Assembly: GCA_963281255.1 (NCBI GenBank)
Contig: OY725504.1
Span: 1,736,001-1,800,000 of the forward strand
Length of the DNA: 64,000 nucleotides
DNA from: Aphrocallistes beatrix
Lineage: Eukaryota; Porifera; Hexactinellida; Sceptrulophora; Aphrocallistidae
Direction of reading: 5' to 3'
Both the position numbers and the translations under genes were made by a program. This document shows positions 20,716 to 30,730 of this stretch, piece after piece. A model generated the notes under the pieces. That model saw nothing but the letters and a program-made list of their open reading frames with translations. It ran no database searches and was not told where the DNA came from. How positions within the stretch are numbered: the stretch's first letter is position 1; each line of letters opens with the position of its first letter.

Positions 20716-21350
20716 TATGAATTTAGCATGGTAGGTACTATGAACTCCAACCGTTTGTTTAATATTTGTTATTTATTGCATGAATATTTTATTTACCATA
20801 GATCACTTAAAAGCAGTACACATTTTTGATAGAATTATATTTTTTGATTTATCATTTTCTACTTGTGTGCATCTACTTTCAATATATCCACTGTTCTGTT
20901 TCCCGATGTAGGATGTAAAGTAATTATTCCCCAAATCATGTGAAATTTGAACCTGTTCCATTAGTCAAACGAGATTTTATATTTTACAGGTGACAACTTG
21001 ATGCATTCTGAGAATATGTAGAAAAATTTGGAACGAGACAAGACAACCCAATCAAGAAGGCACTGGCTTATTGAGATGTGACCGGGCCTCAGGGGTTAAT
21101 CTTCTCCGATTCTGATCCGAGCTCACATTCAGAAAATTTTATGAATGAACTGTTCTATAATTTAGTCAAACCTGCCGCCTGAATTTACTCCCCTAATATT
21201 GTGCTGCTCAAATAAAAATAATGAGATATGCTCTCAATAGGAAAATGGAAACGATATATTGTATACTTCAATTGTTTATAAGCAAAAAGGCTTATAAGAA
21301 TGAAAAGAATCATAGTAAATTAAGTGGCAAGGTCTCTAATACTTGGAATA
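20716..21350. other. Unassigned sequence
   Basis: No repeat ends or open frames stand out. The patch at about 21030-21110 (cactggcttattgagatg and on) has higher GC and might be exon remains, but no frame is open for long. Confidence 0.35.
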
Positions 21351-21352
21351 TA

Positions 21353-21832
21353 CTCTAACCGTACAAAAGTATTTGAAATCCTTACTATTTTCCATCATAA
21401 TTAGTCATAAAGTGGGTGTATTCATGGAGAGAAGCGTAATCAAACTGTGACAGATACTGGAATTTCGATTTCAAATTCATATTCTACACATTCGAATTAC
21501 TCAGGTTTGAAGCCTTCTATTGCCATATTCATTCATAAGTTGAATTATTATCAATCTATGTCACTTTGTGCCACTTTTCAAACGCATTACCATTAGACAT
21601 GATGACGAGGCGTGGCACAAAGTGGCATTGTTCGATGCATCTTAGCCTTGGAAATGAATACATCAATAGAAGGCATCTAACCTGAGTAATTCGTAAGTGT
21701 AGAATATGAATTTGAAATCGAAATTACAATATCTTTAACAGTTTGATTACATTTCACTCATGAATAGACCCACTTTATAACTAATTATGATGGAAAATAG
21801 TAAGAATTTCAAATAATTTTGTCCGATTGTAG
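21353..21832. mobile_element. Family C MITE C3
   Basis: Inverted ends CTCTAACCGTACAAAAGTAT and a diverged complement, TA at 21351-21352 and 21833-21834. Foldback with the core tatgtcactttgtgccac and its mirror tggcacaaagtggcat around 21610. Confidence 0.82.
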
Positions 21833-22084
21833 TAGTTAAAGGATGCGTTATCCGGTTTCTACGAGAGGTAGCTGAAAGGTTCGTAGGCTATGCACGATGC
21901 CCTTATTGGATCAGACCATGTGTAGGTTATTTTTAAACAAAATCCCCTTTAAGGTCCACACTCTCCAAGCCAGGGTGGATTCATACAAGTTATTGAAAAT
22001 TGCTGCCACATCACGGTCATTAATTCAGGTTTTATCAAATTTGTTTCAGGGCGTCCAAATCAACGATTGATTTGAAAACAAAAT

Positions 22085-22124
22085 CCGCCATCCGCGGAGC
22101 GCAAGCAAGCGGAGCGCGCTTGTA
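22085..22124 (+). mobile_element. Family A 3' tip
   Basis: Only ccgcggagcgcaagcaagc and gcgcgcttgt remain, the GC end in the opposite orientation to A1. Confidence 0.5.
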
Positions 22125-22544
22125 ATTAATAATTCTAATTACTTTGAATGGAAAAAATAAAACATATAGAAAGTATGTATAAATTCATGATAGTGTCATT
22201 AAAACCATTTCATTCGCAAGTTAAATGAGTTTTAGGTGATTTTGAAGATAGTGATAGATTGATCACTCCGGATTTAGACAGCTCATTCTTTTCAACAGGA
22301 ATAGCCGAAGGAAAAGAGCGATCACCAAGAGTTATTTGAAGATTTAAGGGATGGATTGATGTTCGAGCAAGATAGCATTCGAAGATTTTATACTACGGTT
22401 CAACCTTTACTTTAATTAAGATAAGAAGATACTGTGATGTTCTGCTGGTTCTAGATATATTGTGAATATGTCTTACTGCACTGTTTTGAACACACTGTCG
22501 TTGAGACAGGAACAACACAAAGGAGAATCATAAAAAGACTTACA

Positions 22545-22784
22545 ATGACCGTTGAAGATGATTTCCTATGCTTTGGCGGAGAGATATTTCCTGGTTTCGA
22601 CCGATATTACATAGATGAAGTAGAAGCGGGAAACTTTGTAGAGATCTGGATATACATCGATAGTTTGTCCTCGAACCATATACTTGAGTATTTACTACTT
22701 TCGATGGCAAGATTAGAGAGTTGGCATTATAATATCCAATTTAGGCCGGGTAAGAAATGTACAAATGGTCGGATCAACTTCTAA
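22545..22784 (+). pseudogene. Possible relic of a Gypsy-type LTR-element RNase H
   Basis: A 79-residue frame contains LLLSMARLESWHYNIQF and then RPGKK, which resembles the end of the RNase H domain of Gypsy-type elements (a Leu-rich helix, Arg-x-x-x-Trp, then RPGK). Nothing else of such an element was seen around it. If real it is a short, old, broken fossil. The call rests on one motif only. Confidence 0.3.
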
Positions 22785-23212
22785 CTAAGGGAAAAGTTGC
22801 CTTTACACCTTTCGTGTAATATAAGAAATTTAGAACCGAAAAAAATTGATTTGACCCTTGCGGCTTTGTAGTTTTGATGTGTCACTTCCACACAATTGAA
22901 TTTAAATCGTCAGGATTGTCAAAATCCTTTGACTTACCCCTTTAAATATATTAATTGGTAATATTAAGTCACAAATCTGCTGTTGAATGGTAGATACAGC
23001 TAATCTCTATTTCTTAGGATACTAAAGTTATACAGATATTTTTTTCCCTTTTCTATCATACCCTTATTATATCACCCCCCTTTCTTTCCCAAAATTTTAA
23101 AATGTACAACACAAGCTTTTTGATCAATTGTTGAATAGAGCAAGATTCAATAATTTCATATTCAGTTGACTTAACATATTTAATCTTTTCTTGACAAAGG
23201 AGTCATTTTTTC
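22785..23212. other. Unassigned AT-rich sequence
   Basis: No gene, repeat end or splice-flanked frame seen. Confidence 0.4.
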
Positions 23213-23213
23213 T

Positions 23214-23620
23214 CTAGTGGTTAGTGTTGAAAGAATTAATCCATGATCGCCTCTTCCTTGTTGCTGAAGTCAAAGCTTTCGTATCCAGTTGAATACGTAG
23301 TTCTTTCAACAGCTTGTGTATGGCATGGATATCCTGGAAATCCATAAGAGTACACACAATATTAAGTAATATTCTTTTGAGAAGTGTTTGGTAAAAGGCG
23401 GTTCTGTGATAAGAGATGTTCCCAATCAATCATATTCACGTATGTTTCAACCCGTGAACCTTAATGAAGGAGTTTTAAATGGGTGAATTTCTATATGTCC
23501 AACTGATGAATTGTTGGCGCGGATATCTAAAATAGTTTTCACTGCCTTTTGTCTAATTTGCACGTCACTGTCTGCAAGCATCGATAACATAATATTAGCA
23601 GAATATAGCACTAACTAATA
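23214..23620 (-). pseudogene. Degenerate coding unit, inverted copy of 23840-24150
   Basis: Read on the minus strand it encodes SMLADSDVQIRQKAVKTILD, then NNSSVGHIEIHPFKTPSLRF and, after stops, EPPFTKHFSKE. It is the mirror of the plus-strand unit at 23840-24150, differing at scattered bases. The sequence resembles an uncharacterised protein family found in many copies in invertebrates (phrases of the type HPENILLAML, FPCHTQAVER). This identification is from memory and has not been searched. Several stops and frame changes are present. Confidence 0.5.
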
Positions 23621-23689
23621 GGTTGCTTCGATCCTACATTTCAACGATCCATCCTACATCCTAAATTTCCCGAATTGTATATTTTATAG

Positions 23690-24250
23690 TCAATTATTAT
23701 GCACCAGTATGGTATAGAATTGAGAGTAAACCGATATGCACAGATGGACCAAGAAACATGATTCTATGCAATATTTTCAATGCTAGAGTTACCCGACTAT
23801 GATCAAGAAGTAATTTGTGATGTTCTGCAGAGAAATGCATATTTTTGTCATCCAGAAAATATTCTGTTATCGATGCTTGCTGACAGCGATGTGCAAATTA
23901 GACAAAAGGTAGTGAAAACTATTTTAGATATCCGCACCAACAATTCATCATTTGGACAAATAGAAATTCACCCATTTAAAACTCCTTCATTAAGGTTCAC
24001 GGGTTGAAACATACGTGAATATTTTTTGATTGGGAACAGCTCTTATTACAGAATCGCCTTTTACCGAACACTTCTCAAAAGAAACACTACTTAATATTGT
24101 GTATACTCTGATGGAAATTCCAGGATATCCATGCCATACACAAGCTGTTTCCATTTGTATATGCTTAATGTATGAAGAGTTGTTACACAGCATTTATGGG
24201 TGTGTGGGTGCCACGTGTAATTAGAGTCAAAGTTAAAATTTTTACTTTCA
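23690..24250 (+). pseudogene. Degenerate gene of an uncharacterised invertebrate repeat-associated family
   Basis: In changing frames it reads YAPVWYRIESKPICTDGPRN, then LQRNAYFCHPENILLSMLAD (frame 23780-24007), IRQKVVKTILDIR, and PFTEHFSKE with YPCHTQAV (frame 24030-24224). These blocks occur in this order in a family of uncharacterised proteins that I associate with repetitive genes of cnidarians and insects. The function is unknown. Frame changes lie around 23770 and 24010. It forms the right arm of an inverted duplication with 23214-23620 and a spacer of about 220 bp. Confidence 0.5.
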
Positions 24251-24465
24251 TCAATGCAATACCTATGAGACAAACTGACTGTGTAGTATGTACTATACAA
24301 GGGCAAAACAACAGGTTCAGCGGGTATGTGAGAGACTTTTTGGAGTGGTCTTATATACCTTAATGATTGAGGATGCTAGTTTACACATACTCCAGATTAT
24401 TTCTCTTAAAATGCTTTGTGTTTGCCAAGAGCTATACCAACTTGATACAGTACATCTAATCACTC

Positions 24466-24531
24466 GAAAACCGGGGCACTCTCTAAAACCGGGGTGCCCA
24501 GCTCTGGTCCCGAGGTGCCCCGGTTTTCGTA
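24466..24531. repeat. GC-rich inverted repeat, 15-bp arms
   Basis: cgaaaaccggggcac and its exact complement gtgccccggttttcg flank about 35 bp, which contain a further accggggtgccc copy. In such AT-rich surroundings this is striking. No target duplication is evident and no known element fits. Confidence 0.6.
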
Positions 24532-24540
24532 AGTAGACTG

Positions 24541-24575
<35 letters not shown>

Positions 24576-24671
24576 GAACCAGCTATAAAGGCCACTCTAT
24601 ATAACGGTCACCTGTCTATAGCGGTCACCAATGAACAGTCCCGTCCGAATTCCGTAATATTGAACCTGTGT

Positions 24672-25192
24672 CAGGGTTTCATACAGGATTTTTTTCTGGG
24701 GGGGAGGATTTTTTTTTTAATCATTGACGCTTAAATATCGATTTACAACCTTCTTGTCATTTAACCTACATATCTTTAGATTTTTAAGATCTCTAGATTT
24801 AGATCTGAGTAAACCTACAAGTATTGTATATATGGATATCAGGCGATTCATTTCGCAAAAGCGGCCACATGAAGACACTCCAAGTGAAATGGATATAGAT
24901 AAAGGTGCATCTGAAGAGCTATCACAACTATCAAGTGGAAGTCATTCTTCAGCCTCCTCTCAAAATCCAGGAATTGCTGCCATGGATTATCTGCTTCCAA
25001 ACCACCTCATTCCAAAATACACAAACTATCATCTAGTGAGCAGATAAAGCAATATAAAGCTAAGCTCTCTTATAAAAGAGAGTGGGAAAACAAGTATCCC
25101 TGGGTAACTTGTAAAGATTCTCCTGGGGGGGGGAAACTTTGGCTGGGGGGGGGGAAATCCCAGGCCCCCCCCCCCCTCTGTATGAAACCCTG
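24672..25192 (+). mobile_element. hAT-type element, internally deleted, inside the pogo-like MITE
   Basis: Inverted ends CAGGGTTTCATACAG and CTGTATGAAACCCTG with G-rich and C-rich runs just inside. The flanking repeat is tgtgt (24667-24671 and 25193-25197), 5 bp, whereas hAT should give 8. The coding remains point to hAT. Confidence 0.7.
24835..25140 (+). pseudogene. hAT transposase (ZMYM/TTF-finger type), N-terminal piece
   Basis: From MDIRRFISQKRPHEDTPSEM a Ser-rich linker leads to SASKPPHSKIHKLSSSEQI and KREWENKYPWVTCKDS in a neighbouring frame. The last block is the usual start of the TTF-type zinc finger of this hAT group (REW..KYPW). The finger and the catalytic domain are deleted. One frame change lies near 24985. 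Confidence 0.6.
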
Positions 25193-25724
25193 TGTGTATA
25201 GCAGTCACCTGCTCAAAGCTGCCAGCGGCCACCCGTTTGTAGTCCCTTACTGACCCTAAAACTGTGTATAATGGCCATCACCTGTCTATAACGACCACTT
25301 CCTGTCTATAACGGCCATCACCTTTTTCACCTTTTTATAAGTTTCATGTTAAGTTTCATGTAATTACTTCAAGTAATGGGTTTATGAAAACTTGATATTT
25401 ATTGCGCTCCGTTGATACCTTTTGGGGATTAAGACATTCACCTGTCTATAACGGTCACCTGTGTATAACGGCCAATTTTGTCCAGTCCATTGAGTGGCCG
25501 TTATATACAGGTTCCACTCTCTCTCTATATATATCGAAAGAAAAGAGGATTCACAAATCCAGAAATATGTACGAGAGCGAGTGAATAGAATTGTATAGTT
25601 TACAAGATTAGATGCAGAGAATTCATTTTCAGAAAGAGAGATAGTATTTCATTCACAACTCAATTTAGGTACATTTTGTAAAATAACCCAAAATAGCTCT
25701 TTTTTTACAGCACAAACCTCCGAA

Positions 25725-26003
25725 CCAACTGGTTCTCAAAATGCACTGATCTCATCATCCAATATTTCCACAAATTGTGTGTACTATACGAAGAAAATTT
25801 GTGAGCATTTGGCTGCGAGTCAAGACACATTTCAAAAATTTCACCATACAAAACGCAGTTCTCAGTCTTAGACTCGATAAATATTTTAACATCATTGAAA
25901 CTGTTCGAATTACAATCTCTAAAGACCATTATAACTAAGACTGTTTGAGTATAAGAGATTTTATGCCTAATCAAGCTTGGGACTGAACTTATTGGTCACC
26001 CTG
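25725..26003 (-). mobile_element. Family D left-arm copy D2
   Basis: It ends ttggtcaccctg followed by TA, the D terminus, and runs back through caagcttgggactgaactta to ccaactggttctcaaaatgc. This is the reverse complement of the left arm of D1. The other arm is missing. Confidence 0.7.
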
Positions 26004-26264
26004 TATTCGCCCTAGGGAAGTGATGGTAGGAATTGAGATCACTGACAACCTGATGGGAAGCTCCGTTTCCATTCATTTTAATTTTAGGAGATGAATGTTT
26101 AGTTACTCAAAAGACAATAGTTAGCAAAGTTAGATTTATATGAGACTTTTGGAGCTTGTGTTTGGATGATTGCTTGTTTACCACATAAAGCCATGAGGAT
26201 ACACTATATACCCAAAATAGGTCATTCCAGATAATAGCCACAATTATTTTCATACTGTTTAAAT

Positions 26265-26601
26265 CAGTGGTTCTCAACCTTTTTTCTCTCGCGACCATTA
26301 TACAGATTTACTCCCTTGCGACTCCATCAAAGAAGACATAATGAGTTACTTATATGCTTATTTGGACTTGATTTACTGTTACTGAGGGCTTTATAAATTA
26401 TATTATGTTATTTCTCGGCATGTTATGGGTGAATATTGACGTAAACATGGCATTTGTAGGAGGTTCAGTTACCAGAATAGAGCTCCAAATAAGGACTCGG
26501 ATAAAATGTCATTAATGTCAGTGACATTAAATACCTCGCTCGATACATTTTTCGGCGACCCCAAGAAATGTTAATTACGCCCCCGAGATTGAGAACCACT
26601 G
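26265..26601. mobile_element. hAT-type MITE with exact 8-bp target duplication
   Basis: Ends CAGTGGTTCTCAACC and (right) TTGAGAACCACTG. gtttaaat is repeated exactly at 26257-26264 and 26602-26609. It is 337 bp with no coding. The termini match those of Charlie-type hAT elements, as does the ZBED5-like element at 58866-60922. Confidence 0.93.
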
Positions 26602-26609
26602 GTTTAAAT

Positions 26610-27500
26610 GAACAATTTTCTGATGCAATTAATATAAATATGCATTATTAACATATTTATTATTTGTTTGAGTGTTAGTCAGCATTTCGGAAATGACGTC
26701 ATTATTAATGGATATTTCGAAAATTCAGTTTTTTGAGCAAAGTTGAGATTTCAATAGCTAGAGTGAAATATCATCACTTAAATGTGACTACGGTAAAAAA
26801 TGATTCGAGAAAATAGTTCGTCATCATGATACATCATTAAATCGAAAAATTGTGACATGAAATAACTAATTGGGGAATACGTAAGTGATGCTTGAATAAA
26901 GATCGAATACATATCAAATCTATATCATTATCGCATCATGAGAGAATTATTTAATAAAATGTGACTGAAAATATGTTTACCTCTTTGTTATTGTAACAAT
27001 TTTACGATTATATACAGTTTTGCTTTCCAAATACGTAGATGTAATAATGGTTAAAATATAGAAATAATATATGAGAACATTTACCCCATGTTAATAAATA
27101 GTAAAAATATCTTAAACAACTACATTTCGGGAGTAAATACTTCCTAACCCCTCTTTGAACTCGAAATTCCGAAATTTCAGTGCAATTCCAAATATTCATC
27201 AGAAATTCATCGAAGCTAACCTATTTTGCAATTTATTCCCTAATAACTACATTCTTGTTTGTCCTAGTAATTCTAGAAACATATTTTTCTCATATTTCAG
27301 ATACTTATTACTGAATAATATAAAAATATACTATTAGTAATTGTATATCTTTTTTTGTATATCTTTTTCTCAAATTCCCAGAGTTCAGTGTAATTTAAGG
27401 ATAATCGGCAACTATTGAGACAAATACAAATATTCTTATTCAATAGACATAATTATTACTAGTATTTAGAAGTAAAAAAGTATATATAAAGTCTTAGATA
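26610..27500. other. Unassigned AT-rich sequence
   Basis: Nothing beyond short chance frames. A tract near 27340-27370 repeats tgtatatctttttt. Confidence 0.4.
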
Positions 27501-27529
27501 CATTCGCCATTCACTTTGACTGCTGGTTT

Positions 27530-27938
27530 GGATAGGCTGTGCAACGATTTCAACCATCGCCGCTCTCTCCTCTGGTATAATGTCCACTTCGGCTAATCGA
27601 GGGAGTAATCCTAGTTTATTTGCTTCTAGAAGCTAAAGGTGTTCACATCAGCACCCATAGTAAAATGGTAGTGGACAAGTAACGCACACTGTGCATAAAT
27701 TCTTTTCACAGCCACAATATCTTCTTGCAACAGATTGGGGTTTGATACATCTAGCTGGTCTTGAGATTTTTTTGTCTTTTGCCATTATTTGTGCATATTG
27801 ATGTACAGCAAACATTTGTAAATATGAAATGTTACGTTTGGGGCTGATTGAAAGTGGCTTTCTCCTTTCTGGATGTATACTGGGCGAATAGAGAGAAAAT
27901 AACAGACTCCTTGAAACCAGGCGATTTTGCCGAGACAA
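27530..27938 (-). pseudogene. Degenerate coding sequence with a cysteine cluster, unrecognised
   Basis: The minus-strand frame 27938-27648 ends ARRYCGCEKNLCTVCVTC, and after two stops the same frame runs on as EANKLGLLPRLAEVDIIPEE and AAMVEIVAQPIQTSSQSEWR. The second part has balanced composition and looks once-coding. I cannot name the family. Upstream at 28368-28171 another minus frame (WFNCEASITYQPKDQSTFRQ) may belong to the same relic. Confidence 0.3.
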
Positions 27939-28434
27939 CTAATAGTTTCATTTCACAAATTATTCTTTTTGCTCGTCTTATTAAGTATCCAAACATTCGC
28001 AATTGCATATTTGAATATGGAAAATATTTTCAGATTGCCACGTTTTGATAAGAACGGAATTGAGTGGTGTTAACCAAGTGATCATGTAGATATACGCCTC
28101 CCATCCAAAGATCTTAGGCTTTCAGAATGGGTGGGCTGGGAATGTACTCCATTTGACTGTCGTATCTAGTTTAAGGAATGGCCGAGGGACAGTTCGTTCG
28201 ATACTTTTTATTCATCCAAATCAGCAGACAAACTGCTTGCTTCACTTTTAGTTGCCTGAAAGTAGACTGATCCTTTGGCTGATAGGTGATGCTGGCTTCA
28301 CAGTTGAACCATTTATTGGCCCAAGTTAGTGGATGCGTCTTTCTGACTAAATACATATTCCAGGTCATCTAGTAGAGAGGATATTGACGAAGTGCTCCCC
28401 AGTACCCTCCACCTGGAAGCGAGAAAGGCAACTA

Positions 28435-28897
28435 CACTGCCTGAACAAAAGTATTCGTACACCCCATAATTTCCCATACAAATAGTTATATTACTGATTT
28501 ATTTTGCGTTTCAAGAATATTTAATTTGTGAGAGATACACTTAATTTTCACTCCAAATTCGAATTCTCCACATTCAAATTACCCACTTTATAAGTTTTCA
28601 ACTTAATTACTCTTCTTCAAGATTAAGTATTTTCAGCATTTGCTTTCCTATGCCACATATCGCGAGTATATGATGACATTGGTGGTATGAGGTGGCACAG
28701 CTTGAAAATTTTTAACTTTGTGGGAGTGTGAACAAATTGAAAGATTAAAAAGTGAGCAATTCGAATATGGAGAATTCGAATTTCAAGTTAAATTAAGAGT
28801 ATCTCTTACCAATTAAATACCTTGACTAAATACATCAGTATTATAACTATTTGTATGGGGAATTATGAGATGTACGAATACTTTTGTTCAGGCAGTG
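28435..28897. mobile_element. Family C MITE C4
   Basis: Ends CACTGCCTGAACAAAAGTAT and complement with TA on both sides (28433-28434 and 28898-28899). It is a 463-bp foldback. The core is more diverged here (gaggtggcacagcttgaaa). Confidence 0.85.
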
Positions 28898-29139
28898 TAG
28901 ATCGGCGAGGCGAGTAAGAAACGTTGATCTCAGAAACACAGTAATAAGCGCGACGGTTTGGCATGGCTACAAGACTTGTCCAAATATGCAAACCAATGAG
29001 CATCGCATCTCCTCGCAATCTGGTTCCTTCCAACTGTAGCATTCTCGCTGCTCAAGGAACATCTCTCTCCGCCTTCAACATCGTGAAAAGGGATACCAGT
29101 CTGTCAAGATGAAATTGAGAATTTCGTGTATTTGAATAT

Positions 29140-29600
29140 AATATGTCAATAGTTTGAAGTTGGTTTCTAGCATATTTTTTGAGATTTGTTTACCTTATGA
29201 TTCTATTGTTAACAAACCTGAGCAAATGCATTATCATATTTATTCAAAAATATGATTTTCGAAATCTACTCCCCTAAAACCCATGTCAACAGTTGATATA
29301 ACTTTCTTTCCTATTCTTGATATTTCTTTATTTAATGTAACTATTTTATAGAAAATTTATCAAATATACAAGTATGTTATATTTATTCGAAAATACGATT
29401 TTCGAAATCTACTCCTAGTGAGGGCTATATGTGAAAGAATTGTGCATTTTATCATGAAACAATGAAACTTGCCATAAAGCTTGATTGAACCTTTAAAGAT
29501 TTTCAGATGTGGAGCCTTCCCGAAAATTTGCGAAGAAAAAAAACGCCCTCCACATGGTTTCGTCTGTCAGAACAACTGGTACGATTTCACAAATATGTCT
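29140..29600 (+). repeat. Repeat N, copy 1 (two blocks)
   Basis: The block 29180-29300 (cccctaaaacccatgtcaac and on) resembles 35200-35360 in the same direction. The block 29430-29590 (gaattgtgcattttatcatg, gattgaacctttaaagattt, cagaacaactgg) resembles 35000-35175 in the opposite direction. A 36-bp word with gattttcgaaatctactcc occurs twice (about 29240 and 29378). Confidence 0.5.
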
Positions 29601-29836
29601 AACCATAGTAGATGACTCAAGTATAATGATAGAACACTACTTTGGAAAATGACACTAAGGATGACAATAAAAGCCATTTTCTTAATAAACCACTTTATAA
29701 AATAATTGTGTCAAATATGTTGCCTAACCATAACCATTTTAAACAATTAATTGCGTAAGAAGACATTTCTGTTTTTCTGACAATCAATTATCATTTTAGT
29801 TGTCTTACTGGAGTTTTATTATTTTTTCTTGTGATA

Positions 29837-30691
29837 CAGTGTGTTTCATAATTATTGGCACTAGACTTTAACTTAATGTGCATAGTATCAAACTTGTAAT
29901 TAGAAAGAGCATTATAATTTCAGGATAACTTCATGTATGTATTTTCTTACTATATATACATTGTTTTGAGTCACACTATCATACCATGTGATTACCCAGC
30001 ATCTTTTCTAGAATGCAAACTCATTCTTTGTCTCTGTTTTTTGACAAAATTCCAACAACATTTTGCTATGGTATAGCATGTTTTCTTCTATACCGCTTAA
30101 TTTAGTTATAGAGATATCTAAGCATGTATATATCTTGGAGTTATGCATTTCTTAAGGATTTGTTCAAACTATTCAGCAAGATATAGGTTGTGAAAGTCAG
30201 AATTAGGAGTGTGATTGAGGCCCGCAGAGATTAACAATGTAAAAAGTGGAATTTAGCCCATAAAATTCACAATTTTAAACTTAACTTGTTTAAAGTAATG
30301 GTTTAACTAATAATTAGTGCTATTTGTGGGTATTGACCATAAATACAATTTTTTTTTTCAAATTAATTTTTTTTTCTCGAGAAATTTGATTTTTGTAGGA
30401 TATATACATGTTAGATATCTCTATAACTAAATTAAGCGGTATAGAAGAAAACATTGCTATACCATAGCAGAATGTTGTTGGAATTTTGACAAAAACTGGG
30501 ACAAAGAATGAGTTTGCATTCTAGAAAAGATGCTGGGTAATCACATGGTATGATATTGTGACTCAAAACAATCTATATATAGTAAGAAAATACATACATG
30601 AAGTTATACTGAAATTATAATACTCTTTCTAATTACAAGTTTGATACTACATTAAGTTAAAGTCTAGTGCCAATAATTATGAAACACACTG
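29837..30691. mobile_element. Family G long-TIR element, TA site, non-autonomous
   Basis: Ends CAGTGTGTTTCATAATTATT and exact complement, TA on both sides (29835-29836 and 30692-30693). The inverted arms run about 300 bp inward with few mismatches, to gttatagagatatctaa near the centre. There is no coding sequence. The ends are of Tc1/mariner type. Confidence 0.88.
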
Positions 30692-30730
30692 TATGTATCT
30701 ATATTTAATTAATTAATCTTAAGGACATAC

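Larger units (their letters stand above)
24572..25518. mobile_element. pogo/Tigger-like MITE with a nested hAT deletion element
   Basis: The ends agtcgaaccagctataaagg and (right, complemented) agtggaacctgtatataacg match imperfectly. The words ctgtctataacggtcacc recur through both subterminal regions, as in many pogo-type elements. The middle is interrupted at 24672-25192. The TA repeat on the left hides the exact border. Confidence 0.65.

Noticed and set aside
22085-22124. ccgcggagcgcaagcaagcg as a promoter-like GC box cluster
   Set aside because: It matches the GC tip of family A in reverse orientation.
24317-24595. Minus-strand frame with an IYIYIYIY run
   Set aside because: It runs through a TA microsatellite and a GC inverted repeat. 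The rest has no support.
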